From contig JAHZDG010000013.1 in the NCBI GenBank assembly GCA_019422485.1, forward strand, positions 29,158 to 60,461: a stretch of DNA of 31,304 bases, in the 5' to 3' direction. This DNA comes from Alistipes sp. GTDB taxonomy: Bacteria > Bacteroidota > Bacteroidia > Bacteroidales > Rikenellaceae. The notes under the pieces are model-generated. The model worked only from the letters and a program-made list of their open reading frames with translations. It was not told the DNA's origin and did no database searches. How positions within the stretch are numbered: position 1 is the first letter of the stretch; each line of letters opens with the position of its first letter. A program made the position numbers and the translations under genes. Of the stretch, positions 1-8,166 are shown one piece after another.

Positions 1-60
1 CTGTCCTGTCCTGTCCTGTCCTGTCCTGTCCTGTCCTGTCCTGTCCTGTCCTGTCCTGTC
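1..60. repeat. Pentanucleotide tandem repeat, 12 perfect copies of CTGTC
   Basis: Twelve uninterrupted copies of CTGTC (GACAG on the other strand) fill the first 60 bases and continue to the window edge, so the true copy number may be higher. The period of 5 is not a multiple of 3, so a change in copy number would shift the frame of any gene containing it. No reading frame is closed within the array. Simple repeats of this kind are prone to slipped-strand copy-number change and also to assembly breaks. Which gene, if any, it belongs to cannot be seen from this window. Confidence 0.95.
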
Positions 61-159
61 TACCCCTCTTTCCATATAATAAAGAAGATTAATACAGCCT
101 ATATCTCGCCTTATTTCCACCATATACAACAAAGGCGTTCCACCACCTTATCTTTATAA
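1..159 (+). other. Possible 3' tail of a plus-strand reading frame entering from the left edge
   Basis: Frame 1 is open from base 1 to a TAA at 157-159, about 52 codons. It reads the repeat as a repeating LSCPV pentapeptide and then about 32 ordinary codons. It has no start inside the window. The other two plus frames close by about base 90. A bidirectional terminator follows at 224-253, which would suit two converging genes. The open length is short enough to be chance, so this is only a candidate. Confidence 0.2.
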
Positions 160-223
160 AAAAAGCTTTATTCAAGCGTACATTCTACTTTTCTATCCCT
201 CTTGAAGTACTCCATCAAAAAAC

Positions 224-253
224 AAAAGAACCCGCTTTTTAGCGGGTTCTTTT
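224..253. terminator. Bidirectional rho-independent terminator
   Basis: A perfect 13-bp stem (224-236 pairs with 241-253) with a TTTT loop. The stem core is GAACCCGCT/AGCGGGTTC. Reading the minus strand, the stem is followed by a T-rich tract ending in six T. Reading the plus strand, it runs into five T. It lies 22 bases past the last gene of the minus-strand uppS-bamA-ompH operon and would also end a plus-strand transcript arriving from the left. Confidence 0.9.
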
Positions 254-275
254 TAAGGTTTTTCTCGTCTCAGGA

Positions 276-788
276 TTAAATACCCAGATCCTGTTTGACC
301 AACGGTAAAATATCGACTACCGTAGCTGCATCCTGGTAAATAACGCTACCACTTGATACATCGAAGACGAAAGTAAGGCCTTGTGCTTTCCCTACCTTTT
401 TGATCGATTCCTGAGCCTTGTTGAGCACCGGAGTCATCAAATCCTGCTGCATCTTCTGATAGTCCTGCTGAGCCATTTGCTGGAACTCCTGCATACGACG
501 CTGATAATCTTCCAATTCTTTTTCTTTGAGCTGACGCATCGCTACCGTCAGGGAATCTTGCTTTTTCTGATAATCCAGATATTTGGTATTGAGTTCCACC
601 TGCATAGCTTCCATCTGACTACCCAACTCTTCTTCAAACTTCTGCAATTTAGAGATAGCCGAATCACGGTCAGGCATAGCCATCAGCAGTTCCTGGACAT
701 TGATCGTACCGAACTTCTGAGCGGAAGCGGCATTCCCACACATCACCAAAACGGCGGCAACCAAGAAAAGTTTCACAAAAATTTTCAT
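276..788 (-). CDS. OmpH/Skp-family periplasmic chaperone (second copy)
   Basis: Small secreted coiled-coil protein of the Skp/OmpH family, which holds unfolded outer-membrane proteins in the periplasm on the way to the BAM complex. The chosen start at 788 gives MKIFVKLF, a typical signal peptide ending near ASAQ. An in-frame ATG at 800 would add four residues (MSIF) and cannot be excluded. After the signal comes the family-typical KFGTINVQELL strand, then a long central region rich in Glu, Gln and Lys that would form the coiled-coil tentacles, and a C-terminal half with the FVFDVSSG strand typical of the family. At about 170 residues its length is normal. It is the last gene of the operon, 7 bases after its paralogue, and is followed directly by a terminator. 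Family call is firm; the client range is inferred. Confidence 0.9.
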   Translation of the reverse strand: MKIFVKLFLVAAVLVMCGNAASAQKFGTINVQELLMAMPDRDSAISKLQKFEEELGSQMEAMQVELNTKYLDYQKKQDSLTVAMRQLKEKELEDYQRRMQEFQQMAQQDYQKMQQDLMTPVLNKAQESIKKVGKAQGLTFVFDVSSGSVIYQDAATVVDILPLVKQDLGI

Positions 789-807
789 AAAAATAGACAT
801 TAAGTGT

Positions 808-1323
808 TTATTGATTAAGCAAGGTAATAATTTCTTCCGTCTTATTCAAGGCCGGAGAGTAATAAAGTAACGTTTGATTGTTCACAATATCCACCACCAT
901 GGTATAGCCATTGGCTTCGGCATATTTGTTGATCGCCCCAAACACACGTTCCTGAATCGGTTTGATCAGTTCCAGACGTTTCTTCATCAATTCTCCTTCC
1001 GGACCGAATTTCTCTTTCTGATAATCGGTCACTTTGCGTTCCATGCTAATGATTTCTTCTTCCCGTTCAGCCCGACGCGTATCAGACAAATAGGCTTTTT
1101 GAGCCTGATAGTTGTTGTAAGTCTGTTCAATGGTTGCATAAGCGTCATCGATATTCTTCTGATATGCTGCGGTCAGATCCTCCAGTTGTTGGATCGCCGT
1201 ATTATAGTCCGCCTGGGATTTGAAAATCGTCTCCGAATTCACAAACATATAGCTCTGAGCATACAAACCGCTTACTGCACATAACATCAAAGCTACCAAC
1301 AAAATTTGCTTTTTCATAGTCAT
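808..1323 (-). CDS. OmpH/Skp-family periplasmic chaperone (first copy)
   Basis: 171-residue secreted protein of the Skp/OmpH family. The signal peptide (MTMKKQILLVALMLCAVSGLYAQ) is followed by the SYMFVNSETIF strand, a long charged coiled-coil stretch with many Glu, Lys and Gln, and a C-terminal YTMVVDIVNN strand that matches the equivalent part of the downstream paralogue. An alternative start at the second ATG (1317) would give MKKQ. It begins 12 bases after bamA and is followed after 7 bases by the second copy. Tandem OmpH genes beside bamA are common in Bacteroidales. The two copies are clearly diverged in sequence, so they are not a recent duplication. Role in delivering outer-membrane proteins to BamA is inferred from the family and position. 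Confidence 0.9.
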   Translation of the reverse strand: MTMKKQILLVALMLCAVSGLYAQSYMFVNSETIFKSQADYNTAIQQLEDLTAAYQKNIDDAYATIEQTYNNYQAQKAYLSDTRRAEREEEIISMERKVTDYQKEKFGPEGELMKKRLELIKPIQERVFGAINKYAEANGYTMVVDIVNNQTLLYYSPALNKTEEIITLLNQ

Positions 1324-1335
1324 ACAGGTTATAGG

Positions 1336-3891
1336 TTAGAACTGCTGGCCGATCATGAAGTGAATCTGTCCCCCGTGAGGACCGGTCTGACCCACTTCGT
1401 TGTCGAAACCATACCCCCAGTCAAAGCCGAGCAAACCGACAAACGGCAGGTAAATACGAACACCTACCCCCAAAGCTCGTTTTACACGGAAGGGGTCAAA
1501 ATCTTTCCAGGTAGCGAAGGCGTTCCCAGCTTCGGCAAACACCAATCCATAAATTGTCGAGGTCGGCTGCAACAAGAAGGGATAACGCAATTCGACCGTA
1601 TACTTGTTATAAGCTCGTGCATAGTTCCCGACCCCATTATTATTATAAGAATAAGGTGTCAACGAACCATTACTGTAACCACGCATAGCGATCACATCGA
1701 CCCCATAGACATCGTATCCGGACATACCGTCCCCCCCGACATCAAACCCTTCGAAAGGCGAGGGTTTATTCTTATCGTAAGCACCGAGATATCCCATCTG
1801 CGCCCGAGCCATCATCACCAATTTACGGTCACGACTCAACGGCACATACCATTCGCCATTCAATTTCCATTTGTGGAATTCGATCCAGCGATAACGCTGC
1901 AGATCGGTCAAGTCTGTCCGAGAGTAATCGATATCGTCGAACAACGAATACGGCGGCGTCAAGGACAAACTGATCGAGAAATCAGAACCACTACGCGGAT
2001 AGATAGGCTGGTCCACCGTGTTTCGTCCGAAGACGGTAGTCAACGTAATGATATTTGATGTCCCGTTGCTCACCAGGAAACTGTCCCAATCTTTCAAGTT
2101 GTAGGCCTGGTATGAGATTTCGTTATAGATCGTAAAGAAGCGGTCCGGCCAATTCAGTCGACGACCGATCCCTACACTGGCCCCGATCGTACGGAAGTGT
2201 TTAGTACCAGCCTGGAAAATATTGTAGGCATTGGTCTGGTCGGAATAGTACAATCCCAAGGTAAACGAGTTCGGTTTTTTACCGCCCAACCAAGGTTCCA
2301 CGAAATTCATCGAGATCGCCTTGTAATAGGTACCGTTCGATTGTCCACGGATAGAGAGCTGTTGGTTTTGTCCCGAAGGATAAGGCGTCCACCGATCCCC
2401 TTTAAAAAGGTTGCGCACCGAGAAGTTATTCAAGCGAACCCCGATAGATCCTACGAACATTCCGCTCCCCCAACCACCGGAAATTTCGAACTGGTCACTG
2501 GCCTGTTCTTCCAAGGGGAAGGATATATCCACCAACTCACTGGTCACGGGCATGATGCCAGGCTGTAACGCTTCGGGGTTGAAGTGCTGCATCTGACTCA
2601 GCTGACGCAAAGTCTGCATCAACAACGAACGGTCATACAGTTCTCCGGGACGTACATACAATTCCCGACGAATTACTTTTTCGTCCACCCGAAAGTTTCC
2701 GGAAATATTCACTTCATTGATACGTGCCTGCTTCCCTTCATAGATTTTGATTTCCAGGTCCACCGAGTCAGGGGCCACCACCACTTCCGTGGGTTCAATT
2801 GATGAAAAGATATACCCGTTATTCTGATATTCCGAAGAGACCGAAAAACCTTCGGGATCCATTTCTTTCCCGATACCCAACTGTTTATGAAGGGACTTAC
2901 GATCGTAATGGGCCCCTTTCGTCACACCCAGAATTCGATTCAGGTACTCGGTCGAATATACCGTATTCCCTAACCAAGAGACATTCCGGTAATAGAATTT
3001 ATTTCCTTCTTCGAGTTTAATGTGAATCCCGATGCGTTTGTCGTTGATCGTATAGATCGAATCACTGACAAGCTCCGCATTCCGATACCCTTGAGCGTTA
3101 TAATAGTCGATCAGGTTTTCCTTATCTTCTGCGTAATCCTTGTCTTTAAGTCTGGTACTGCGGAAAACATTGAAGCTTTTCTGATGGGTTTTCTTCATGG
3201 TCTTACGCAACTTGCGATCCGAGAAAACCTTATTCCCTTCAAATTCAATTTTTCCAATACGTACCCGCGAATTACGATTAACCACAAAGGTCACATTCAC
3301 GGCATTTTTGATGGTGGTATCGTTTTCCTGACGTACATCCACCGTCACATTACGGAAACCTTTTTCCGTATAGAACTTGCGAATCAGATCGGTCGAATTC
3401 TTCAATACATAATCCGACAAATCGCCTCCGCGTTTCAAATCCAGTTTTTCTTCCAGATCGCTCAATTCCCCTTTCCGAACCCCCTCATATTTCCATTGAT
3501 ACACACGAGGACGTTCCTGGAGGAAAATTTCCAGATTCACGCTGTCTCCGACCGGTTCGGCCACAATCTTCACATCGGAATAATAGTGCTGATCCCACAT
3601 TTTCCGAATGGCTGACGAAATGTAGTCACTCGGGATCATCACGGTATCCCCCTTCTGAAGGCCCGAAGTCGAAGCGATAATTTCCGGATCGAGATATTTG
3701 ATGCCGTTTACACGAATCTTGTTGACGATGTACTGTTTAGGCGTCTCAAAATCGACCATCGGAGCATTAGGATCCAGCCGGGTAGTATCGGCCTCAGGGG
3801 GTGGCGTAGATTGGACATCCGTTTGAGCCGAAGCTCCTATTCCCATCCCGATGAAAACGAAGGTGATAACTGCCCTCAATCTCTTTCTCAT
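1336..3891 (-). CDS. bamA: BamA, outer-membrane protein assembly factor (Omp85)
   Basis: 851-residue Omp85-family protein, the core of the machine that folds beta-barrel proteins into the outer membrane. It starts with a signal peptide (MRKRLRAVITFVFIGMGIGASAQ). Residues about 50 to 440 hold repeated POTRA-type segments, for example IVNKIRVNGIKYLDPEII, VRIGKIEFEGNKVFSDRKLRK and ARINEVNISGNFRVDEKVIRR. The rest is a beta-barrel with alternating aromatic and small residues, RGYSNGSLTPYSY near the substrate-facing Arg-Gly motif region, and a terminal Phe in GQQF as expected for barrel insertion. It starts 13 bases after uppS and is followed by two OmpH chaperones that feed the same pathway. Length is normal for Bacteroidota BamA. 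Confidence 0.96.
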   Translation of the reverse strand: MRKRLRAVITFVFIGMGIGASAQTDVQSTPPPEADTTRLDPNAPMVDFETPKQYIVNKIRVNGIKYLDPEIIASTSGLQKGDTVMIPSDYISSAIRKMWDQHYYSDVKIVAEPVGDSVNLEIFLQERPRVYQWKYEGVRKGELSDLEEKLDLKRGGDLSDYVLKNSTDLIRKFYTEKGFRNVTVDVRQENDTTIKNAVNVTFVVNRNSRVRIGKIEFEGNKVFSDRKLRKTMKKTHQKSFNVFRSTRLKDKDYAEDKENLIDYYNAQGYRNAELVSDSIYTINDKRIGIHIKLEEGNKFYYRNVSWLGNTVYSTEYLNRILGVTKGAHYDRKSLHKQLGIGKEMDPEGFSVSSEYQNNGYIFSSIEPTEVVVAPDSVDLEIKIYEGKQARINEVNISGNFRVDEKVIRRELYVRPGELYDRSLLMQTLRQLSQMQHFNPEALQPGIMPVTSELVDISFPLEEQASDQFEISGGWGSGMFVGSIGVRLNNFSVRNLFKGDRWTPYPSGQNQQLSIRGQSNGTYYKAISMNFVEPWLGGKKPNSFTLGLYYSDQTNAYNIFQAGTKHFRTIGASVGIGRRLNWPDRFFTIYNEISYQAYNLKDWDSFLVSNGTSNIITLTTVFGRNTVDQPIYPRSGSDFSISLSLTPPYSLFDDIDYSRTDLTDLQRYRWIEFHKWKLNGEWYVPLSRDRKLVMMARAQMGYLGAYDKNKPSPFEGFDVGGDGMSGYDVYGVDVIAMRGYSNGSLTPYSYNNNGVGNYARAYNKYTVELRYPFLLQPTSTIYGLVFAEAGNAFATWKDFDPFRVKRALGVGVRIYLPFVGLLGFDWGYGFDNEVGQTGPHGGQIHFMIGQQF

Positions 3892-3904
3892 GCTGCCGTT
3901 CGTT

Positions 3905-4627
3905 CTATTTCGTTAATAATCCATACCGGCGCTGGCGATTCTGGAAATCCTTCACAGCCAGATCAAAAGCCTGTTCATCAAAATCAGGCCAGAATATGTC
4001 GGTAAAATACAATTCACTATAAGAAAGCTGCCAAAGCAAAAAATTACTCAACCGATGTTCCCCGCTGGTACGGATCAACAGATCGGGATCCGGCACCCCG
4101 GCGGTCGTCAGGTGAGCAGAAATTTTGTCGGCGGTAATCTCTTCCGGTGACAGAATCCCGTCTTTGACCTCTTGTGCCATCCGGCGTACCATTTCGGTGA
4201 TTTCCCACCGTGAGCTATAATTGACTGCGATCTGCAAAGTCAGTTTCGTATCGCCGGCCGTCATCTCTTCACTCCGACGAATGGCCTCCTGCACCCGGGC
4301 AGAAAGACCTGACAAATTACCGATAAAACGCATCCGCACACCGGCCTGTTGCAAAGCGGGAGCTTCTCCCATACTGCTTTCACAAAGCAACTCCATCAAG
4401 GCAGTAACCTCCTCGGTCGGACGGCCCCAGTTTTCCGTAGAAAATGCATAGATCGTCAGGTATTCGATACCCCACCGGGTAGCGGCCTTAACGACCCTGC
4501 GAACGCTTTCCACTCCGTGGATATGACCATAGGCACGCTCCATTCCGCGTTGTTCAGCCCAGCGGCCATTACCATCCATGATAATTGCGACGTGACGAGG
4601 AATACGTTCGGAATTAATTGAATTCAT
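3905..4627 (-). CDS. uppS: Isoprenyl transferase / undecaprenyl diphosphate synthase
   Basis: 240-residue cis-prenyltransferase that condenses isopentenyl diphosphate units onto farnesyl diphosphate to make the lipid carrier used for peptidoglycan and surface polysaccharide. The diagnostic MDGNGRWA motif is at residues 17-24, with the catalytic Asp at 18. LTIYAFSTENWGRP, the RTSGEHRLSNFLLWQLSYSE block and the terminal RQRRYG motif are all present. It is the first gene of the envelope operon, with a TATATTTG promoter element 32 bases upstream of its ATG, and bamA begins 13 bases downstream. Coupling lipid-carrier synthesis to outer-membrane assembly in one transcript is usual in this phylum. 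No sign of truncation. Confidence 0.96.
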   Translation of the reverse strand: MNSINSERIPRHVAIIMDGNGRWAEQRGMERAYGHIHGVESVRRVVKAATRWGIEYLTIYAFSTENWGRPTEEVTALMELLCESSMGEAPALQQAGVRMRFIGNLSGLSARVQEAIRRSEEMTAGDTKLTLQIAVNYSSRWEITEMVRRMAQEVKDGILSPEEITADKISAHLTTAGVPDPDLLIRTSGEHRLSNFLLWQLSYSELYFTDIFWPDFDEQAFDLAVKDFQNRQRRYGLLTK

Positions 4628-4658
4628 GTTTATTTATTCGGGTTCGGGATTCAACGTG

Positions 4659-4666
4659 CAAATATA
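4659..4666 (-). promoter_or_regulatory. Bacteroidota -7 element for the uppS-bamA-ompH operon
   Basis: On the minus strand this reads TATATTTG, a match to the TAnnTTTG element used by the primary sigma factor of Bacteroidota. It lies 32 bases upstream of the uppS start codon in an AT-rich gap, giving an expected leader of about 25 bases. No clear -33 element was recognised. Confidence 0.65.
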
Positions 4667-4722
4667 ACATTATTATACACAAAATAGTTCATTTTTGCAC
4701 AGTTCAGGTTGTTTTTAACGGT

Positions 4723-5610
4723 TTATCGGGTCACATCGCGATTATCCATTCCCCACATCATTTTATTTCTTAACGTTTCATAAAACGATATATTTTCCAA
4801 ATGCACCAAAAAAACCGCTTTTTTTGCGCAAGAGACACTAAAAAAGGCTCCGTCCTCGGCTGAATAATTTTGATTATCAAGGGATACATAAAAATGTTCT
4901 TCCCGACTATGCACTTTTAGGGTAATCACACACTGGTCGGGAATCACCACCGGACGCATCGTCAGGTTATGGGGCGCTATAGGGGAGACGATCAGGCAAT
5001 GACACTGCGGAGCCACAATCGGGCCTCCGACACTCAGCGAATAGGCAGTCGATCCGGAAGGGGTCGATACCAGCATCCCATCTCCATGGCAAGTCGCAAT
5101 CAACTCCCCGTCGACAAACACCTCGGTCATGATCATGCTGGCACCCTGCCGCTGGATAGTCAATTCATTAAAGGCATAGGGATAGTCCGGTTCATTGCTA
5201 AAATCGCCCTCCACCTGCAACAGCGAACGCTCCTCCAGGGTATAACGACCGCTTTTGATCTCGGCAAAAGCCCGTTCCATATCCTGACGATTGATATTGG
5301 CCAAAAAGCCCAGACGACCCGAATTGATCCCGATGATCGGCAGCGTACGGTCATTGAGCAAACGCACGGCTTCCAAAAACGTACCGTCTCCGCCATAGGA
5401 GACCATCACCGCCGTATCCGCACTGATTTCCGACGCCTTGTCATAACGCTGTTCCGCCGAAAAGCGCAACGGCAACAGAGTCTCCACCTGACAAGCGAAA
5501 GCCTCGTTCAGTTGAAAGGACAATCCGCTCTCGGACAAAGCCGCGAACAAACGATTCAACTCTTCGGGAGGGGTATTGGGTCGGGGACGACTATAGAGCG
5601 CTATCTGCAT
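4723..5610 (-). CDS. nadK: NAD kinase
   Basis: 295-residue ATP-dependent NAD kinase, which phosphorylates NAD to NADP in the cytoplasm. The nucleotide-binding GGDGT motif is at residues 73-77 with the key Asp75. The NE motif follows at 148-149 (YAFNELTIQR), then the substrate loop DGMLVSTPSGSTAYSLSVGGP around 177-197. GINSGRLGFLANI, typical of the family, sits between them. Length is normal. It is divergent from pdxJ across a 49-base gap and has its own TATTTTTG element 32 bases upstream. It ends 95 bases before uppS, and I saw no strong terminator between them, so some read-through into the envelope operon is possible. Confidence 0.96.
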   Translation of the reverse strand: MQIALYSRPRPNTPPEELNRLFAALSESGLSFQLNEAFACQVETLLPLRFSAEQRYDKASEISADTAVMVSYGGDGTFLEAVRLLNDRTLPIIGINSGRLGFLANINRQDMERAFAEIKSGRYTLEERSLLQVEGDFSNEPDYPYAFNELTIQRQGASMIMTEVFVDGELIATCHGDGMLVSTPSGSTAYSLSVGGPIVAPQCHCLIVSPIAPHNLTMRPVVIPDQCVITLKVHSREEHFYVSLDNQNYSAEDGAFFSVSCAKKAVFLVHLENISFYETLRNKMMWGMDNRDVTR

Positions 5611-5629
5611 AGTTTCGTCAAAAAATCAT

Positions 5630-5637
5630 TACCTTTA
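5630..5637 (+). promoter_or_regulatory. Probable -7 element of pdxJ
   Basis: Reads TACCTTTA, one base off TAnnTTTG, 22 bases upstream of the pdxJ ATG. It overlaps the region serving the divergent nadK promoter, so the two may compete for polymerase. Confidence 0.45.
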
Positions 5638-5642
5638 CCCCG

Positions 5643-5650
5643 CAAAAATA
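5643..5650 (-). promoter_or_regulatory. -7 element of nadK
   Basis: On the minus strand this reads TATTTTTG, matching TAnnTTTG, 32 bases upstream of the nadK start codon. Expected leader is about 26 bases. Confidence 0.6.
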
Positions 5651-5659
5651 ACGAAAATT

Positions 5660-6376
5660 ATGACAAAGCTGAGCGTAAATATCAATAAGATTGCCACCTT
5701 GCGGAATTCCCGCGGAGGTGACATTCCCAATGTCGTGAAAGCCGCTTTGGCCGCTGAACGTTTCGGGGCACAAGGGATCACCGTCCACCCGCGTCCCGAC
5801 GAACGACACATTCGCTATCAGGACGTACGTGACCTGAAAAAAGTTATCTCCACCGAGCTCAATGTCGAGGGAAATCCCACAGACAGTTTTGTCGCTTTGG
5901 TACTGGAAGTGGTTCCGGCTCAGGTAACGCTGGTACCCGATGCCCACGACGCCATCACCTCGAATGCCGGTTGGGATACACGTACCCACCAACGTTTCCT
6001 GAGCGACGTGATCGCCCGCTTCAAAGAAAAAGGAATCCGTACGTCGATTTTCCTGGATCCCAATCCCGAATTGGTTCCGTATGCCGCTCAGACAGGAGCC
6101 GACCGCATCGAACTGTATACCGAATCGTACGCCACCGGCTATGCGGCCGATCCCGAAAAAGCTATCGCACCTTTCAAAGTGACAGCTGCGGAAGCGGCCA
6201 AATACGGTCTCGGCCTCAATGCCGGCCATGACCTCAGCTTGGATAACCTGAAATATTTTGCACAGGAGATTCCCAACCTGCTGGAAGTATCCATCGGGCA
6301 TGCACTGATTTCAGATGCCATTTATTTAGGGTTCGAGAACACGATTCAGCTCTACCTGAGACAGCTCAAGTTCTAA
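5660..6376 (+). CDS. pdxJ: Pyridoxine 5'-phosphate synthase
   Basis: 238-residue TIM-barrel enzyme of the DXP-dependent vitamin B6 pathway. It joins 1-deoxy-xylulose 5-phosphate with 3-amino-2-oxopropyl phosphate to give pyridoxine 5'-phosphate. Family blocks seen are LSVNINKIATLRN at the start, ITVHPRPDERHIRYQDV, FLDPNPELVPYAAQTGADRIELYTE, and the phosphate-binding LNAGHDLSLDNL and VSIGHALISDAI loops near the end. Length matches the family. It stands alone, divergent from nadK. The stop overlaps a following ATG (TAATG), but the frame opened there is only 17 codons and is not credible as a gene. Confidence 0.96.
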   Translation: MTKLSVNINKIATLRNSRGGDIPNVVKAALAAERFGAQGITVHPRPDERHIRYQDVRDLKKVISTELNVEGNPTDSFVALVLEVVPAQVTLVPDAHDAITSNAGWDTRTHQRFLSDVIARFKEKGIRTSIFLDPNPELVPYAAQTGADRIELYTESYATGYAADPEKAIAPFKVTAAEAAKYGLGLNAGHDLSLDNLKYFAQEIPNLLEVSIGHALISDAIYLGFENTIQLYLRQLKF

Positions 6377-6656
6377 TGAAGATACGCCTCTTATTTCATT
6401 CTGAACGAGCAGGGTTTAAAAGGTTTTGATTCGTTACGCTTCCCCTGTTATTTCAGACATTCATAAAAGGCCTCTCCCGAAGAAAAATCGAGCTTGTCCC
6501 TGCATGGATCGAGTCATTTCGTGTTGCCGGTGACTTTTACACCATGCAACAGCAAGCCCTCTACCCTGCAGGCAGCTTAAATCGGCTGAACCTCACCCCG
6601 TCCTCTTCGACGAAAGGAGGTTCAACCCTTTCAAGAGATCAAACTGTTTATAAACT
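6377..6656 (+). other. Intergenic region with inverted repeats, possible cca leader
   Basis: This 280-base gap has no credible gene. It contains two perfect inverted repeats: TGCATGG at 6501-6507 with CCATGCA at 6542-6548, and TGAACCTC at 6587-6594 with GAGGTTCA at 6617-6624. The second encloses a further CGTC/GACG pair (6599-6602 with 6609-6612), and it ends 32 bases before the TTG start of the next gene. No T-run follows, so it does not look like a simple terminator for pdxJ. No clear TAnnTTTG element was found; the nearest look-alike is TAAACTTTG just before the start, which has one extra base in the spacer. Confidence 0.35.
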
Positions 6657-8093
6657 TTGACCGTTTTGAACACCCAGACCCCCCGTTACCCCGACGCCCT
6701 CGCCGATCCCGTTTTTCGACAGATCGGCCGAATCGCCGATCAAAAAGGAGTACAAGCCTACGCCATCGGAGGCTACGTCCGCGACTATTTTTTACACCGA
6801 CCGGTGACCGACATCGACGTGGTGGTGGTCGGCAGCGGCATCGAGGTGGCCAAAGCCCTGGGGCGGGAGCTGAAGACCCACGTATCGGTTTTCAAAAATT
6901 TCGGCACCGCTATGCTGCACTGCGGAGCCTGGGAGGTCGAATTCGTCGGAGCTCGCAAAGAGTCCTATCGCGCCGACTCACGCAAACCGATCGTCGAAGA
7001 CGGCACCCTGGAAGACGATCAGCTGCGCCGCGACTTCACGATCAACGCCATGGCCTTCTCGCTCAATGAAGAGACCTTCGGGGAGCTGCTCGACCCGTTC
7101 AACGGCATGGAAGACCTCGAACACTGCATCATTCGCACCCCTTGCGACGGAGACACCACCTTCTCGGATGATCCGCTGCGCATGATTCGCGCCATACGGT
7201 TCGCCTCCCAATTGGGATTCGACATCGAAGACGAAACTTTCGAAGCCATCCGACGGAATGCGGCCCGCATCGAGATCGTCTCCATGGAACGCATCATGAC
7301 CGAGCTCAACAAGATCATGCTCTCCCCCGCCCCCTCTCTGGGTTTCTACCTATTGGAAAACAGCGGACTGTTGCCGTTGTTCTTCCCGGAATTGAGCGCA
7401 CTCAAGGGGGTAGAAAAGATCGGCAACCGAGCCCATAAAGACAATTTCGACCACACGCTCAAAGTATTGGATAACGTCGCCCGCAAAAGCGACGACCTGT
7501 GGTTACGGTGGGCGGCCCTGCTGCATGACATCGGAAAACCTCGCACCAAGGCCTACGATCCCCGCATCGGATGGACGTTCCACGGCCACGAAGTCGTCGG
7601 ATCGAAAATGGTTCCGGCACTCTTCCGACGGCTGAAGCTACCCATGAACGAGCACATGAAATACGTGCAGAAACTGGTCTTTCTGCATTTGCGTCCCATC
7701 GTGCTGTCGGAAGACGAAGTCACCGATTCGGCGGTACGTCGGTTGCTGTTCGAAGCCGGAGACGACATCGACGATCTGATGAGCCTGTGCGAGGCCGACA
7801 TCACCTCCGCCAATGACGCCAAGGTCAAACGGTTTCTGGCTAACTTCGAGCTGGTGCGCCGCAAACTGCACGAAATCGAAGAAAAAGACCGCATCCGCAA
7901 CTTCCAACCCCCGATTGGCGGCGAACTGATCATGCAGACCTACGGACTCAAACCGTGCCGGGAGGTGGGACTCATCAAAGACGCTATCAAGGAGGCGATT
8001 CTCGAAGGGGAGATCGCCAATGACTTCGACCAGGCTTATGCTCTGATGGAGAAACTGGCCGCCGGATACGGCCTGACCAAGGTTTCGCTCTGA
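6657..8093 (+). CDS. cca: CCA tRNA nucleotidyltransferase / poly(A) polymerase family protein with HD domain
   Basis: 478-residue class II nucleotidyltransferase, expected to add or repair the 3' CCA end of tRNA. The catalytic head shows AIGGYVRD (Gly38-Gly39) and the metal-binding DID at 52-54. RRDFTINAMA at about 124-133 and DDPLRMIRAIRFASQLGF at about 171-188 follow, as in the family. A C-terminal HD phosphohydrolase domain has NFDHTLKV and LLHDIGKPRT (His290, Asp291). Length is normal for the HD-bearing form. No ATG is available near the N-terminus. An in-frame TAA lies two codons upstream of the TTG at 6657, so the start is TTG at 6657 or TTG at 6666. CCA addition rather than poly(A) addition is inferred from the phylum. 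Confidence 0.93.
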   Translation: MTVLNTQTPRYPDALADPVFRQIGRIADQKGVQAYAIGGYVRDYFLHRPVTDIDVVVVGSGIEVAKALGRELKTHVSVFKNFGTAMLHCGAWEVEFVGARKESYRADSRKPIVEDGTLEDDQLRRDFTINAMAFSLNEETFGELLDPFNGMEDLEHCIIRTPCDGDTTFSDDPLRMIRAIRFASQLGFDIEDETFEAIRRNAARIEIVSMERIMTELNKIMLSPAPSLGFYLLENSGLLPLFFPELSALKGVEKIGNRAHKDNFDHTLKVLDNVARKSDDLWLRWAALLHDIGKPRTKAYDPRIGWTFHGHEVVGSKMVPALFRRLKLPMNEHMKYVQKLVFLHLRPIVLSEDEVTDSAVRRLLFEAGDDIDDLMSLCEADITSANDAKVKRFLANFELVRRKLHEIEEKDRIRNFQPPIGGELIMQTYGLKPCREVGLIKDAIKEAILEGEIANDFDQAYALMEKLAAGYGLTKVSL

Positions 8094-8113
8094 TCTCCAT
8101 CGGAACAAAACAC

Positions 8114-8145
8114 AAGAGGGATGCTCCTTACGGAACATCCCTCTT
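8114..8145. terminator. Bidirectional terminator between cca and the outer-membrane gene
   Basis: A 14-bp stem with one mismatch (8114-8127 with 8132-8145, core GAGGGATG) and a 4-base loop. It is followed by CTTTC on the plus strand and by T-rich sequence on the minus strand. It lies between the converging cca and the minus-strand gene ending at 8167. Confidence 0.85.
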
Positions 8146-8166
8146 TCATGTTATCAAACCGAGTGT

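Noticed and set aside
1..60. CRISPR array
   Set aside because: The unit is five bases with no spacers; it is a simple sequence repeat.
6374..6427. Small gene overlapping the pdxJ stop (TAATG)
   Set aside because: The frame is only 17 codons long and has no support beyond the overlapping start.
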